From Myxacorys californica WJT36-NPBG1 (GTDB lineage Bacteria; Cyanobacteriota; Cyanobacteriia; Leptolyngbyales; Leptolyngbyaceae), in the NCBI GenBank assembly GCA_019359315.1, contig JAHHHO010000047.1, forward strand, positions 1 through 42,254: a stretch of 42,254 nt of DNA, given 5' to 3'. Made by a program: the position numbers and the translations under genes. The notes beneath the pieces were generated by a model that did not search any database, was not told the DNA's origin, and saw nothing but the letters and a program-made list of their open reading frames with translations. Of the stretch, positions 25,214 to 33,666 are shown one piece after another; position 1 is the stretch's first letter, and every line of letters starts with the position of its first letter.

Positions 25214-25852
25214 CTAAATCGAGTTCTGAAGCAACATCTCGAATTCTTCAAGTGATTGACTGACGCCAACTTCTTTAGCGCGTTGTAAATATTGCGGAAT
25301 TAGAGCTGCGATCGCAATCTCAGGAAAAATCAAGCTCGATTGAGATTCAACGTATTGGCCTTGATCCAAAATGTTGATTGACAACATTCCGCTACTGTAA
25401 ATCCACAATTCTGGCACGCCTAACGCTTCATAAGCATTCCGTTCTGTTTTAGATGTAACATCCGTTTCGATCGCTAAATCAGGCGGTGGATCAACCGATA
25501 GATCTATCCGATCCTTACCGATTACGGCTTGGTAATTTTGAATATAAAAGCAATCGTCCGGTTCAATGCCTGCTGCCATTCCCTCGCGCTTAAATGTTGT
25601 AGAGCCAAGCGGCTCCCAGCGTCGCTTTTGCAACCGCAGCACGATTTTGACCAAATCTGAAATAGCGACTTTTGAGCGCTCATGTTCTGGCAAAGGAGCC
25701 ATAATCTCTAGAATTCCATCTGCGTAGGCAACCCGTGACGATCGACGATCGCTAAGTTCATCCAAAATCTCTTCAAACCTCTGCCACGACACAGGTTGGA
25801 GCGTTACTTTCTGACCGGGCGCTAGCTGGAGGTTGATCGAAGTAGCAGTCAT
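25214..25852 (-). CDS. Uma2 family (DUF820) putative nuclease
   Basis: A 212-residue protein of the Uma2/DUF820 family, abundant in cyanobacteria and assigned to the PD-(D/E)XK nuclease fold. Visible features: VSWQRFEEILDEL, the YADGILEIMAPLPEHE segment, and the core PPPDLAIETDVTSKTERN with the expected acidic residues, followed by YEALGVPELWIY. Biological role is not known. ATG 25852 is chosen because the sir terminator lies just upstream, and a longer reading would run through it. It is followed after 14 bases by rsmE, likely in one transcript. Confidence 0.85.
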   Translation of the reverse strand: MTATSINLQLAPGQKVTLQPVSWQRFEEILDELSDRRSSRVAYADGILEIMAPLPEHERSKVAISDLVKIVLRLQKRRWEPLGSTTFKREGMAAGIEPDDCFYIQNYQAVIGKDRIDLSVDPPPDLAIETDVTSKTERNAYEALGVPELWIYSSGMLSINILDQGQYVESQSSLIFPEIAIAALIPQYLQRAKEVGVSQSLEEFEMLLQNSI

Positions 25853-25884
25853 AAAAGCCACGATTACGCTATTGCCATAATGCC

Positions 25885-25909
25885 AAAAAAGGGCGTTTGT
25901 AGACGCCCT
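25885..25909 (-). terminator. Rho-independent terminator after sir
   Basis: On the minus strand AGGGCGT and ACGCCCT form a 7-bp stem with a 6-nt loop followed by six T. It lies 30 bases after the sir stop and before the Uma2 start. Confidence 0.85.
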
Positions 25910-25938
25910 CATTTATGCAGCAGAAAATCAAATTGACA

Positions 25939-27696
25939 TCAATAGGTTGAGGCGAATTGATGAATCGCATCAAGACCAACGCGATCGCAGAAATCACCGA
26001 AACTTTCACCCAATTGACGCTCTTTCTTAAAGTAGGTAAACACAGGCTCAAGCACCGTTTCTAGATCATCAATGTTCAATTTTTCTAGATACACTTTTGC
26101 CAACCGGGTCTGATTGGGAGCTGCACCCATCCACACTTGGTAAGTGTTCGGGCCGTTGCCAACAAGCCCTAATTCTGCCAAATATGGGCGCGCACATCCG
26201 TTTGGACAACCCGTCATCCGCAGGAAGAAATGCTCATTCGGCAAGCCGACTTTATCTAATAGCGATCGCACCCGAGCCAGAATACTCGGACTGACGCGCT
26301 CCGCTTCGGTTGTTGCCAGTCCGCAAGTTGGCAACGCCGGACATGCCATCGAGTAGCGGGCTAACGGATCGATTTTGGTGGGACGAATAACTTTCGCGCG
26401 ATCGAGAATCGCTTGAATCTTGCTTTTATCTGCCGGATCAATATCAAACAGAATCACATCTTGGCTCGGCGTTAACTTGAGCGGTAGATTAAATCGCTCA
26501 ACAATTCGCTTTAGAGCGCTCTTGAGTTTGAAATCTCCTTCGTCTTTGATCCGACCGTTCTGAACCGCAAGTCCTAAGAACAGCTTGCCATCGCCTTGCT
26601 GTTGCCAACCCAAAAAGTCAAGATATTTCCACTGAGGTAATGGCTTGGAAGGCTCAATTTTCTGACCAAAATACTCTTCAACCTTGGCGCGGAATTTTTC
26701 AACGCCCCACTCTTCGACTAGGTATTTCATACGCGAGTGACGCCGATCGCAGCGATCGCCATAGTCACGCTGAGTGGCGACGATCGCTTTCACCAAATCA
26801 TACACATCGGCTTTATCAACATATCCGATCGGATCAGCGAGGCGCGGAAAGGTTTCTTCTTTATTGTGAGTCCGCCCTAGACCACCACCTGCAAATACAT
26901 TGAAGCCTTCAAGCTCACCTTGCTCGTTCGTCAACACCACAAGACTGAGATCTTGCGAGAACAGATCGACTGAGTTATCGCCCGGAACCGTGACGCAAAT
27001 TTTGAACTTGCGCGGCAGGTAGTGAGGACCATAGATTGGTTCGATCGAACCCTCTACATTGCTGCCGTTGATATTGCGCTTCCGTGCGGCAACGACTTCC
27101 GGATCTTCTTCTCCAGAAACGACTTTCTCTCCATCCAGCCAGATTTCGTAATATGCGCCCGACTGCGGTGTAAGCAGATCTGCGACATTGTTCGCATAGG
27201 TGCGAGCGAGATCATACTCCGGGCGATTGCGGTATGGTGCAGCCGGAGACATGACGTTGCGGTTCACATCACCGCACGCGGTCAAGGTCGATCCCATGTT
27301 GTGAACAATCTCGGCGATCGTCTGCTTCAAATTCTTCTTGAGAATGCCGTGAAGCTGAAACGCTTGCCGCGTCGTAATCCGCATCGTGTGGTTGCCGTAC
27401 TGATCCGACAGGCGATCGAGCGTCAGATAAAGCTGCGGTGGCACAAACCCTCCGGGCGTGCGAGTCCTTAGCATCATCGAGTAGTCCTTTTCCTGCCCTC
27501 GGACACGGTTATCCCGATTGTCTTGCTGATACGAGCCGTGAAACTTGAGCAGTTGAATGGAATCTTCTGTGAAGTGGGTCGTGTCGAGCAACACTTCAGA
27601 TGCCATAGGTTCCCGCAGCAGATTACTGCGGTCTTTGATGCCTTCTACTTTAGAAAGCTTGCGGTCGGTGGATGTCGGCTGTGAAGAAATAACCAT
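25939..27696 (-). CDS. sir: Ferredoxin-sulfite reductase
   Basis: A 585-residue enzyme that reduces sulfite to sulfide with six electrons from ferredoxin, using siroheme and a 4Fe-4S cluster. The cluster-binding cysteines are visible as [11 protein letters not shown] (Cys452 and Cys458) and [10 protein letters not shown] (Cys497 and Cys501). Siroheme and sulfite-binding regions include [35 protein letters not shown] and [10 protein letters not shown]. The GCAR motif and overall length fit sulfite rather than nitrite reductase. I start at ATG 27696 (MVISSQPT); the open frame continues 16 codons upstream without conservation. A 14-bp inverted repeat lies 30 bases before the start. It is transcribed alone. 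Confidence 0.93.
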   Translation of the reverse strand: MVISSQPTSTDRKLSKVEGIKDRSNLLREPMASEVLLDTTHFTEDSIQLLKFHGSYQQDNRDNRVRGQEKDYSMMLRTRTPGGFVPPQLYLTLDRLSDQYGNHTMRITTRQAFQLHGILKKNLKQTIAEIVHNMGSTLTACGDVNRNVMSPAAPYRNRPEYDLARTYANNVADLLTPQSGAYYEIWLDGEKVVSGEEDPEVVAARKRNINGSNVEGSIEPIYGPHYLPRKFKICVTVPGDNSVDLFSQDLSLVVLTNEQGELEGFNVFAGGGLGRTHNKEETFPRLADPIGYVDKADVYDLVKAIVATQRDYGDRCDRRHSRMKYLVEEWGVEKFRAKVEEYFGQKIEPSKPLPQWKYLDFLGWQQQGDGKLFLGLAVQNGRIKDEGDFKLKSALKRIVERFNLPLKLTPSQDVILFDIDPADKSKIQAILDRAKVIRPTKIDPLARYSMACPALPTCGLATTEAERVSPSILARVRSLLDKVGLPNEHFFLRMTGCPNGCARPYLAELGLVGNGPNTYQVWMGAAPNQTRLAKVYLEKLNIDDLETVLEPVFTYFKKERQLGESFGDFCDRVGLDAIHQFASTY

Positions 27697-27726
27697 GAAT
27701 CTGCTGCGATCGCTTAGAGACAACAA

Positions 27727-27767
27727 TTGGTAATGGGCAACCAAACTAGCAGATTGCCCATTACCAA
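27727..27767. promoter_or_regulatory. 14-bp perfect inverted repeat in the sir leader
   Basis: TTGGTAATGGGCAA (27727-27740) and its exact complement TTGCCCATTACCAA (27754-27767) are separated by 13 bases. The near arm starts 31 bases upstream of the sir start codon. It could be a leader hairpin or an operator for a dimeric regulator of sulfur assimilation. Confidence 0.65.
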
Positions 27768-27995
27768 GACAAAACCTATTCCCGGTAAATCGGTCGGAAT
27801 TATGATGAATGCCTTCAGTCTAACATCCGTTTCTTGCTGACCGAATATTCTTACAAAACATTTCAAGGTTGTCATCCTTATTCTAAACCTGACATTCCTC
27901 ATACGAAATTAAGACAAAAGAACGCTTTCAAGTTGAAATCAAATGTTCTAGTCTCAACCCACTAAAATGAAAACGCTTCAAAAAGGGTGAGAGCA

Positions 27996-28747
27996 ATGGC
28001 AACTCAAACTCGTGCAGCAAAGCCGTTCAATGAACTCGTAATCACTTGGGAACCCTTGCCCAGCGATTTTGTGTTAGAGGATGATCCCGTGGACAATGAA
28101 GGACAGCCCCTCTTGGCCAGGGCACTGCGAGAAAGTTTAGAACTCGATGGGTTCATTCAGCCGCAGATGCTGATCGTTTCAAATTTTGGACTTTGTGCGA
28201 CGGTGAATGACCAAATTGTGGTCAAAGCTCCTGACTGGCTTTACGTGCCTTCTGTGTCACCACTTGCAACGCCAAAAATTCGCAGAAGCTACACTCCGCA
28301 TGCTGAAGGAGACGTGCCTGCGATCGTTATCGAGTTTTTATCAGAAACCGAGGGCGGAGAATATTCCTTCAAACGCACTTATCCGCCTGGAAAGTGGTTT
28401 TTCTACGAGCAGATTCTCAAAGTTCCGCTCTATGTCATCTTTGACCCAGAGGTGGGATTGCTGGAGTTCTATCAACTTCAGAACGATCGCTACGAACTGC
28501 AACTTCCAAACTCGAATGGTCGCCATTGGGTGCCGTCAATGAACTTGTTTTTGGGCACTTGGCGCGGCACAAAAGAAGGGCTAACAGGCTATTGGCTACG
28601 CTGGTGGGACGCGACAGAGCGGTTGCTCCCCTAGGCAGTAGAACTGATTGAGGAGGAACGCCAGCGTGCTGAAGCAGAACGCCAGCAGAAAGAAAAGCTG
28701 ATGGACTATTTAAGGTCACAGGCGTTGACCCAAATGACGTTCTCTAA
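27996..28747 (+). pseudogene. Uma2 family gene with a nonsense codon and a 1-bp deletion
   Basis: A Uma2/DUF820 gene beginning at ATG 27996 (GGTGAG just upstream) and reading 212 codons to TAG at 28632. The core IEFLSETEGGEYSFKRTYP and YVIFDPEVG is intact. Directly after the TAG the same frame continues as AVELIEEERQRAEAERQQKE and then LMDYLRSQ, the coiled-coil tail that usually ends this protein family. A further 1-base shift then gives VDPNDVL and TAA at 28745-28747, again the usual family end. So one nonsense change and one deletion appear to have cut off the tail. The nuclease core may still be made, and sequencing error must be considered for both lesions. Confidence 0.75.
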
Positions 28748-28796
28748 AATTAGCAAGCTGCGGAACTTAGTGGCGCAGATCGTAGAATTGCTTCTT

Positions 28797-29075
28797 TCAA
28801 CTACTTTCCCAATCTGGACAGTCTGACTCTAGTTGCCAGCCATAAGGATGAAAGCCACAAACCAGCATTGCCCGATTGCAACGGGTGTACCCGTAGCTAA
28901 TGCCGTGATAGTTAGCGCAGCCTTGACAGGGTTGAGGACGTGACGGCGTGATCTCACTAAATCCCTGCTGCGATCGCAAAATCTGCTGATTACTCTGCTG
29001 ACGATGCCAGTTCACATAGTCAGCCTTACGCAATAGGTAATCAATCCGTTGGGACGGGCTTCTAGCTGCATCCAT
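28797..29075 (-). CDS. Small cysteine-rich protein, possible zinc site
   Basis: A 92-residue protein with ATG at 29075. The C-terminal 45 residues hold QPCQGCANYHGISYGYTRCNR, followed by LVCGFHPYGW and SDCPDWE, a pattern of Cys and His that I recognise as a recurrent small cyanobacterial protein type. The spacing C-x2-C and later C and C-P-D-W suggests a single zinc or iron site. The N-terminal half is basic and helical. It is isolated, pointing away from the sulfur-carrier gene. No function is known to me. Confidence 0.65.
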   Translation of the reverse strand: MDAARSPSQRIDYLLRKADYVNWHRQQSNQQILRSQQGFSEITPSRPQPCQGCANYHGISYGYTRCNRAMLVCGFHPYGWQLESDCPDWESS

Positions 29076-29371
29076 CGTCTTAGGAAAAGAAGGGACAATA
29101 CTTATAGCGTACTCATCGCGCCCTAAAAAGCTGTCACTCTAACGTCTGGTTTTTATGAAAAACTAGGAAGATATTTTTCAAATTTTGATGCTGTTATCAG
29201 AACTATCAATCCCAGTAACAGTAGTTGTTATCGGAAGGCATTTTACCCGCATTTAGGTCAGTCAAACGCTCGCTCAACATTGTCTTCAATCAACAAAGTT
29301 TTCAAATCACAAACAGTAGCCTCTCATTTTTACTGTCGCCCTCATTTAAGTTAAGTGCGTACCCAATTCTT

Positions 29372-29626
29372 ATGTCTGTCATTACAATCACGGTCAAACT
29401 GTTTGCCGCCTATCAAGATGCTTACGGCGTTCCAGAACTTCAGTTCGACCTTCCAGAAGGAAGCACAGTCGAGACAGTGTGCGATCGCTTGATCCGCGAT
29501 CGCCCCGAATTAGCTCAATGGCGCGATATCACTCGCTTCGGTGTCAATTTTCAGTTTGTTCAATCTGATACTGTTTTGCAGTCGGGAGACGAAGTGGTGT
29601 TCATTCCACCAGTGAGCGGAGGGTAA
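29372..29626 (+). CDS. MoaD/ThiS-type sulfur carrier protein (first copy)
   Basis: An 84-residue beta-grasp protein starting MSVITITVKLFAAYQDAYG and ending in VFIPPVSGG. The free C-terminal Gly-Gly is the part that is adenylated and thiocarboxylated in MoaD, ThiS and CysO. The VKLFAAYQDAYG start and GDEVVFIPPVSGG end resemble MoaD, the small subunit of molybdopterin synthase. No moaE or other molybdenum cofactor gene is near; the next gene is threonine synthase. I use ATG 29372; longer readings upstream are not family-like. Function in Moco or amino-acid sulfur transfer is open. Confidence 0.85.
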   Translation: MSVITITVKLFAAYQDAYGVPELQFDLPEGSTVETVCDRLIRDRPELAQWRDITRFGVNFQFVQSDTVLQSGDEVVFIPPVSGG

Positions 29627-29721
29627 AAAGGGGCGATCGCATTGCTATATAGAGTTCTCTCCTGACAACTTCATATCAAAAGTCCATCTCAAAAGCGTCT
29701 GTGATCTATGCTGATTCAATC

Positions 29722-29782
29722 CCGACAAAAAAAGTCGGCTTTATTTGACTCAGTATTTTTGCCGTGTTAGGATTCGGCAAAA
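29722..29782 (+). promoter_or_regulatory. Two successive hairpins before thrC
   Basis: CCGAC (29722-29726) pairs with GTCGG (29734-29738) across an A7 loop and is followed by CTTTATTT. TTTTGCCG (29757-29764) then pairs with CGGCAAAA (29775-29782). The first looks like a weak terminator for the sulfur carrier gene; the second ends 40 bases before the thrC start. They could give a partial stop or attenuation between the two genes. Confidence 0.45.
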
Positions 29783-29821
29783 TCACAGAAACAAAGCGTT
29801 TGTAAGAAGGAATTTTCAGTC

Positions 29822-31129
29822 ATGGCCCAGGCAACACAAGACAAGGCGATAAACAGCGTAACGACCGCATTTCAGGCACTCCAGTGTAAAGAGTGCGGTG
29901 CAGAGTACGAACCGAAGGCGACCCACGTTTGTGAATTGTGTTTTGGCCCGCTGGAAGTGAAGTATGACTATGACTTCTTGCGGCGCACAGTGACCCGCGA
30001 AACGATTCAAGCGGGTCCTCACTCGATTTGGCGCTATCGTCCCTTCCTGCCTGTAACTAGCGAGAACCCGATCGACGTCGGAACGGGCATGACTCCTCTG
30101 CTGCAAGCAAATCGTCTGGCTCGGCGGTTGGGGTTGAAGAAGCTTTACATCAAAAATGACGCGGTGAACATGCCGACCCTCAGTTTTAAGGATCGGGTTG
30201 TGTCGGTTGCGCTAACCCGCGCACGAGAGTTAGGCTTCACCACGGTTTCTTGTGCTAGTACTGGAAACTTGGCAAACTCAACAGCCGCGATCGCGGCTCA
30301 TGCCGGTCTCGATTGTTGTGTGTTCATTCCGTCTGATCTAGAAGCGGGAAAGGTGTTGGGGACGCTGATTTATAATCCAACGCTAATGGCCGTTCACGGC
30401 AACTACGATCAGGTGAATCGCCTCTGTTCTGAAGTGGCCAACACTCACGGTTGGGGCTTTGTCAACATTAATCTGCGTCCTTATTATTCTGAAGGCTCTA
30501 AGACGCTGGGCTATGAAGTGATTGAGCAATTGGGCTGGCAACTTCCCGATCACATCGTTGCACCGTTGGCGTCGGGTTCGTTATTTACCAAGATCTACAA
30601 AGGATTCCAAGAGTTTGTCAAAGTTGGCTTAGTGGATGAGAAGCCCGTTCGGTTTAGCGGCGCTCAGGCGGAAGGCTGCTCTCCGATTGCCCAAGCATTT
30701 AGCGAAGGGCGCGACTTTATTTCTCCAGTTAAGCCAAATACGATCGCCAAGTCTCTCGCCATTGGCAATCCGGCAGACGGAGTTTATGCGATCGATATTG
30801 CTCAAAAGACGAACGGCAACATTGAATCTGTTACGGATGCCGAGATTATCGACGCAATGAAGCTATTGGCTGAAACCGAAGGCATCTTCACCGAAACCGC
30901 AGGCGGAACCACGATCGCAACCCTTAAAAAATTGGTAGAAGCGGGCAAAATCAATCCTGATGAAACCACAGTTGTCTACATCACGGGTAATGGTCTGAAA
31001 ACTCAAGAGGCCATTCAGGGCTATATCGGCGAACCTTTGACCATCGAGCCAAAACTTGAGAGCTTCGAGCGTGCCTTAGAGCGATCGCGCACCTTAGACC
31101 GCCTGGAGTGGCAGCAAGTTTTAGTCTAG
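29822..31129 (+). CDS. thrC: Threonine synthase
   Basis: A 435-residue PLP enzyme that turns O-phosphohomoserine into threonine. The N-terminus has a zinc-ribbon-like CxxC...CxxC (Cys22, 25, 37, 40), as in many threonine synthases of bacteria and archaea. The PLP lysine is Lys123 in LSFKDR. Phosphate-binding loops include ASTGNLANSTAA and ASGSLF, and the C-terminal TGNGLK. ATG 29822 follows AAGGA. Both flanking genes encode beta-grasp sulfur carriers in the same direction (195 bases before, 82 bases after). Confidence 0.95.
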   Translation: MAQATQDKAINSVTTAFQALQCKECGAEYEPKATHVCELCFGPLEVKYDYDFLRRTVTRETIQAGPHSIWRYRPFLPVTSENPIDVGTGMTPLLQANRLARRLGLKKLYIKNDAVNMPTLSFKDRVVSVALTRARELGFTTVSCASTGNLANSTAAIAAHAGLDCCVFIPSDLEAGKVLGTLIYNPTLMAVHGNYDQVNRLCSEVANTHGWGFVNINLRPYYSEGSKTLGYEVIEQLGWQLPDHIVAPLASGSLFTKIYKGFQEFVKVGLVDEKPVRFSGAQAEGCSPIAQAFSEGRDFISPVKPNTIAKSLAIGNPADGVYAIDIAQKTNGNIESVTDAEIIDAMKLLAETEGIFTETAGGTTIATLKKLVEAGKINPDETTVVYITGNGLKTQEAIQGYIGEPLTIEPKLESFERALERSRTLDRLEWQQVLV

Positions 31130-31211
31130 AGATGACGGGATGAAGAAATTTCTGGCAGCTTCATCCGGTATGATTCAATTTCTGTAATTCAATCTTTCAT
31201 TCCTCCTAGTT

Positions 31212-31484
31212 ATGGTCAAAGTTCTGATTCCGACACCCCTTCAAAAGCTAACGAACGATCAAGCCGTTGTAGATTGCAACGGTAGCAATATTTCTGAGTT
31301 GCTAGAATCTCTAGAAAGCAGTTGCCCTGGTATCAAAGCGCGGTTGTGCGATGACCAAGGCAAACTCCGCCGCTTTGTGAACTTCTACGTCAACAGCGAA
31401 GACATTCGATTTCTTGAGAACGAGAACACTAAGCTGAACGACGGGGATGAAGTGAGTATCATTCCTGCGATCGCGGGCGGCTAG
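31212..31484 (+). CDS. MoaD/ThiS family sulfur carrier (second copy, ubiquitin-like)
   Basis: A 90-residue beta-grasp protein that starts [17 protein letters not shown] and ends IIPAIAGG, with a free C-terminal Gly-Gly. The pattern IPTPLQKLT and [14 protein letters not shown] is that of the CysO/ubiquitin-like small modifier group rather than classical MoaD. CysO donates sulfide for cysteine synthesis in Mycobacterium, and a related carrier serves homocysteine synthesis in some bacteria. It follows thrC by 82 bases and probably shares its transcript, ending at a strong terminator. No Mec-like JAMM protease or CysM partner is visible in the window. Confidence 0.85.
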   Translation: MVKVLIPTPLQKLTNDQAVVDCNGSNISELLESLESSCPGIKARLCDDQGKLRRFVNFYVNSEDIRFLENENTKLNDGDEVSIIPAIAGG

Positions 31485-31843
31485 TCCGAGTTGTTTCTTG
31501 TCGAACCAAAAATCCCTCCACTTTTGAAGTAAAGATGGAGGGATTTTTGCTGGCTGTAGAACCACGGAGACCAAGGCGGGTTTGAGAAGCTTCTTCTAAG
31601 ACAAGAGCCGGGAGATATATAAAAGCAAATACGGGCGGCATGTCCGCATTTGCCTGTACTAAAGATGTCATGAATAAGAGTGCGATCCGCGCATTTCACC
31701 CAAGATTTCACTGTCAGGATAAGGGTTAGTAGGTTATGTGTAGGTTGTGTGAATTCAATACCCAAGTTTCCAGATTCGACCTTTTGATGAGTGAAGTCAC
31801 CATGTTTGTCTTCCCTAACCTATATCTTCTCTAACCTGAAAGG
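31485..31843. other. Spacer of 359 bases after the sulfur carrier gene
   Basis: It contains the terminator at 31508-31548 and an imperfect 10-bp hairpin at about 31623-31652 (GCAAATACGG with CCGCATTTGC, one mismatch). The remainder up to the methyltransferase stop shows no supported gene. Confidence 0.5.
31508..31548 (+). terminator. Strong bidirectional terminator after the thrC cluster
   Basis: AAAAATCCCTCCA (31508-31520) and TGGAGGGATTTTT (31536-31548) are exact complements with a 15-nt loop; A and T tracts on both sides make it active in either direction. It starts 23 bases after the sulfur carrier stop. Confidence 0.9.
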
Positions 31844-32599
31844 TTACTGGGGTAGATCGCCAATGAACACAGTGGTCTGGTACTTCAGAAATACTCGCCC
31901 TTGAGGGTCTGCGTAGCGATCGTACAATGCCTTTAGGTCGTTCAGCAGTTTCTCATACGCCGCTCCTGCGCGAGGAACATAAGATCGGCTCTTTGCATTA
32001 CCAATCAATCCTGCTAAATCATGAACTTGTGTGATGGTAAATCTGTAGTCTTGCACGGTTGGAAAGAGTGAATGGTCGGGGAAGCTTTCAGAGCGATCGA
32101 GAGCGGGATGCTTGTCTGAAACCTGGCGCATGAGTTCACCAAATTCGTTGGTAAATGGATCGCTGCGATCGCGACCATTCCACGCTAATGCTAACCGCCC
32201 AGATGGTTTAAGAATGCGATGAAATTCGGTCAGAGCCACTTCTGGATTAAACCAGTGAAACGCTTGAAAACACGTTACTAGATTGACGGACTGATCCGCT
32301 AGGCCCGTTTGTTCTGCGGTTCCTAAGCGATACTCGACATTAAGATGAGGTTCGGCTGCGGCTTGCATCGCGGCATTTGGCTCAATTGCCCAAACGCGGC
32401 AACCGCGCTCACCAAACAAGCGCGATGAAATTCCGGTTCCCGCGCTAATATCGGCCACGACCAATTGAGATAGATCTCCTAAGCCAGAGAGAATTTGAGC
32501 GATCGCGTCAGGTGGGTAACTCGGACGATGGTTAACGTAGTCCGCCGCGCGATCGGAGAAACGATTGAGTGGATCAAGCTGATGGAGAGGAGCCGTCAT
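31844..32599 (-). CDS. Class I SAM-dependent methyltransferase
   Basis: A 251-residue methyltransferase of the Methyltransf_11/UbiE-like type. Motif I is VADISAGTGISSRLF, the acidic motif II is AIEPNAAM, and motif post-I/III is VTCFQAFHWFNPEVALTEFHRILKPSGRLALAWN. The substrate is unknown. ATG 32599. It lies downstream of the candidate small RNA on the same strand, whose terminator would isolate the two units. Confidence 0.85.
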   Translation of the reverse strand: MTAPLHQLDPLNRFSDRAADYVNHRPSYPPDAIAQILSGLGDLSQLVVADISAGTGISSRLFGERGCRVWAIEPNAAMQAAAEPHLNVEYRLGTAEQTGLADQSVNLVTCFQAFHWFNPEVALTEFHRILKPSGRLALAWNGRDRSDPFTNEFGELMRQVSDKHPALDRSESFPDHSLFPTVQDYRFTITQVHDLAGLIGNAKSRSYVPRAGAAYEKLLNDLKALYDRYADPQGRVFLKYQTTVFIGDLPQ

Positions 32600-32646
32600 A
32601 GTGTGTGATGGCGTTTGCGTTCACCCTCATTGAACCATAAACCTAC

Positions 32647-32683
32647 AAAAAGCCCCCAGCCGCGAAGCCAGGGGTGAATCATC
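32647..32683 (-). terminator. Terminator of the candidate small RNA / PHP gene
   Basis: On the minus strand CCCCTGGCT pairs with GGCTGGGGG (nine pairs, three of them G-U) around a TCGC loop and is followed by C and five T. It lies about 85 bases after the PHP stop codon. Confidence 0.75.
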
Positions 32684-32730
32684 AGGGTGCATCTACCATT
32701 CCTCTATACCTGGAGAGGGACGGCGCATCC
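32647..32730 (-). ncRNA. Candidate independent small RNA, about 84 nt
   Basis: Between the PHP gene stop and the methyltransferase there is a complete transcription unit on the minus strand: a promoter (TTGAAC, 16 bases, AATAAT), a start about 7 bases later near 32730, a body with a 5-bp hairpin (CCTCT with AGAGG, 32701-32718), an unpaired-looking stretch GAATGGTAGATGCACCCTGA, and a strong terminator. No open reading frame is seen. The body does not match any cyanobacterial small RNA that I can recall with confidence (6S, Yfr1, Yfr2, PsrR1). A 3' UTR-derived RNA of the PHP gene is an alternative. Confidence 0.5.
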
Positions 32731-32736
32731 GGAGAA

Positions 32737-32764
32737 ATTATTCAGTTTTTTGGCAAACGTTCAA
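32737..32764 (-). promoter_or_regulatory. Promoter of the candidate small RNA
   Basis: On the minus strand TTGAAC (32759-32764) and AATAAT (32737-32742) are spaced by 16 bases, close to a sigma-70 consensus. It begins four bases after the PHP stop codon. Confidence 0.5.
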
Positions 32765-32767
32765 ACC

Positions 32768-33643
32768 TTAGGTCAACGCACCCAATGGCATCGCGGCTTG
32801 CAACTTGTCATGTAATGCTTCAGAAGAGCGCACGGCTGCCATTTTGATCGGCTCTAGCAACGCTAACGGAACCTGCAAACGGTTGAGCCCACAGTATTCA
32901 TCGCGTTTTGTCTCCCGATTGGGACCGTGATAGTCGCTGCCTCCGGTCATTAGTAAGCCATACTCGTGGCACAAAGTTTTCAGTTTATCGACCTGATATA
33001 GGGTGTGGCTTGGATGATAGACTTCTAAGCCCATGAGCCCAGCGTCTACAAGCTCGGGCAGTATCGTTTCGACCCTACCCCCTCGAAACAGATAGGGATG
33101 TGCCCAAACCGGCACTGCACCGCACGATCGCAAAAGCCCAATTCCTTCTGCTGTGCTAAATTTTTCGTACTGCACAAACGCAGGCTTGTCGTCGGCTAAG
33201 AAGCGATCAAAGGCATCCCGCGAAGATTCGACATACCCCGCTTTGACCATCATGGTGGCAATGTGTGGACGCCCGGGAGCCATGCCTTCTCCCATATCAG
33301 GCAATTCCAACGGATAGCCTAAGTCAGCCAGCTTGTTTAGCATGGCTTGAGCGCGACGCTTACGCCCTTCTAGTCGTTGAGCTAAGGGCGGAATTAACTG
33401 TTCTCGATCGGGATAAAAGCCCAGAACATGAAGCGATCGCTCGTTATACACGGTGCTGAGTTCTAGTCCCGGTACGATCTCTAATTCGGCAGGAGCGGCA
33501 TTCAGCGCTTCATCCCAACCGGAAACTGTATCATGATCGGTAATTGCCAATGCCTTAACACCTGCTTTTACCGCCGCGTCTACCAACTCTGTTGGCGTTA
33601 GCGTTCCATCGGAAAAGGTTGTGTGACAGTGAAGTTCTAACAT
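32768..33643 (-). CDS. PHP domain phosphoesterase (YciV/TrpH type)
   Basis: A 291-residue metal-dependent phosphoesterase. Motifs of the PHP domain are present: LHCHTTFSDGTLTP at the start, ITDHDTVSGW, EIVPGLELST, VPVWAHPYLF and GSDYHG. The E. coli homologue hydrolyses 3',5'-nucleotide bisphosphates (pAp) and shortens RNA 5' ends. Substrate here is inferred from family only. ATG 33643. It is divergent from the endonuclease VIII gene; the spacer holds an STRR repeat. Confidence 0.9.
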   Translation of the reverse strand: MLELHCHTTFSDGTLTPTELVDAAVKAGVKALAITDHDTVSGWDEALNAAPAELEIVPGLELSTVYNERSLHVLGFYPDREQLIPPLAQRLEGRKRRAQAMLNKLADLGYPLELPDMGEGMAPGRPHIATMMVKAGYVESSRDAFDRFLADDKPAFVQYEKFSTAEGIGLLRSCGAVPVWAHPYLFRGGRVETILPELVDAGLMGLEVYHPSHTLYQVDKLKTLCHEYGLLMTGGSDYHGPNRETKRDEYCGLNRLQVPLALLEPIKMAAVRSSEALHDKLQAAMPLGALT

Positions 33644-33666
33644 GGGTATAGGCTAACGCAAATCGA

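Noticed and set aside
25853-25912. Longer start for the first Uma2 gene
   Set aside because: The extension would be coded by the sir terminator hairpin and its flank.
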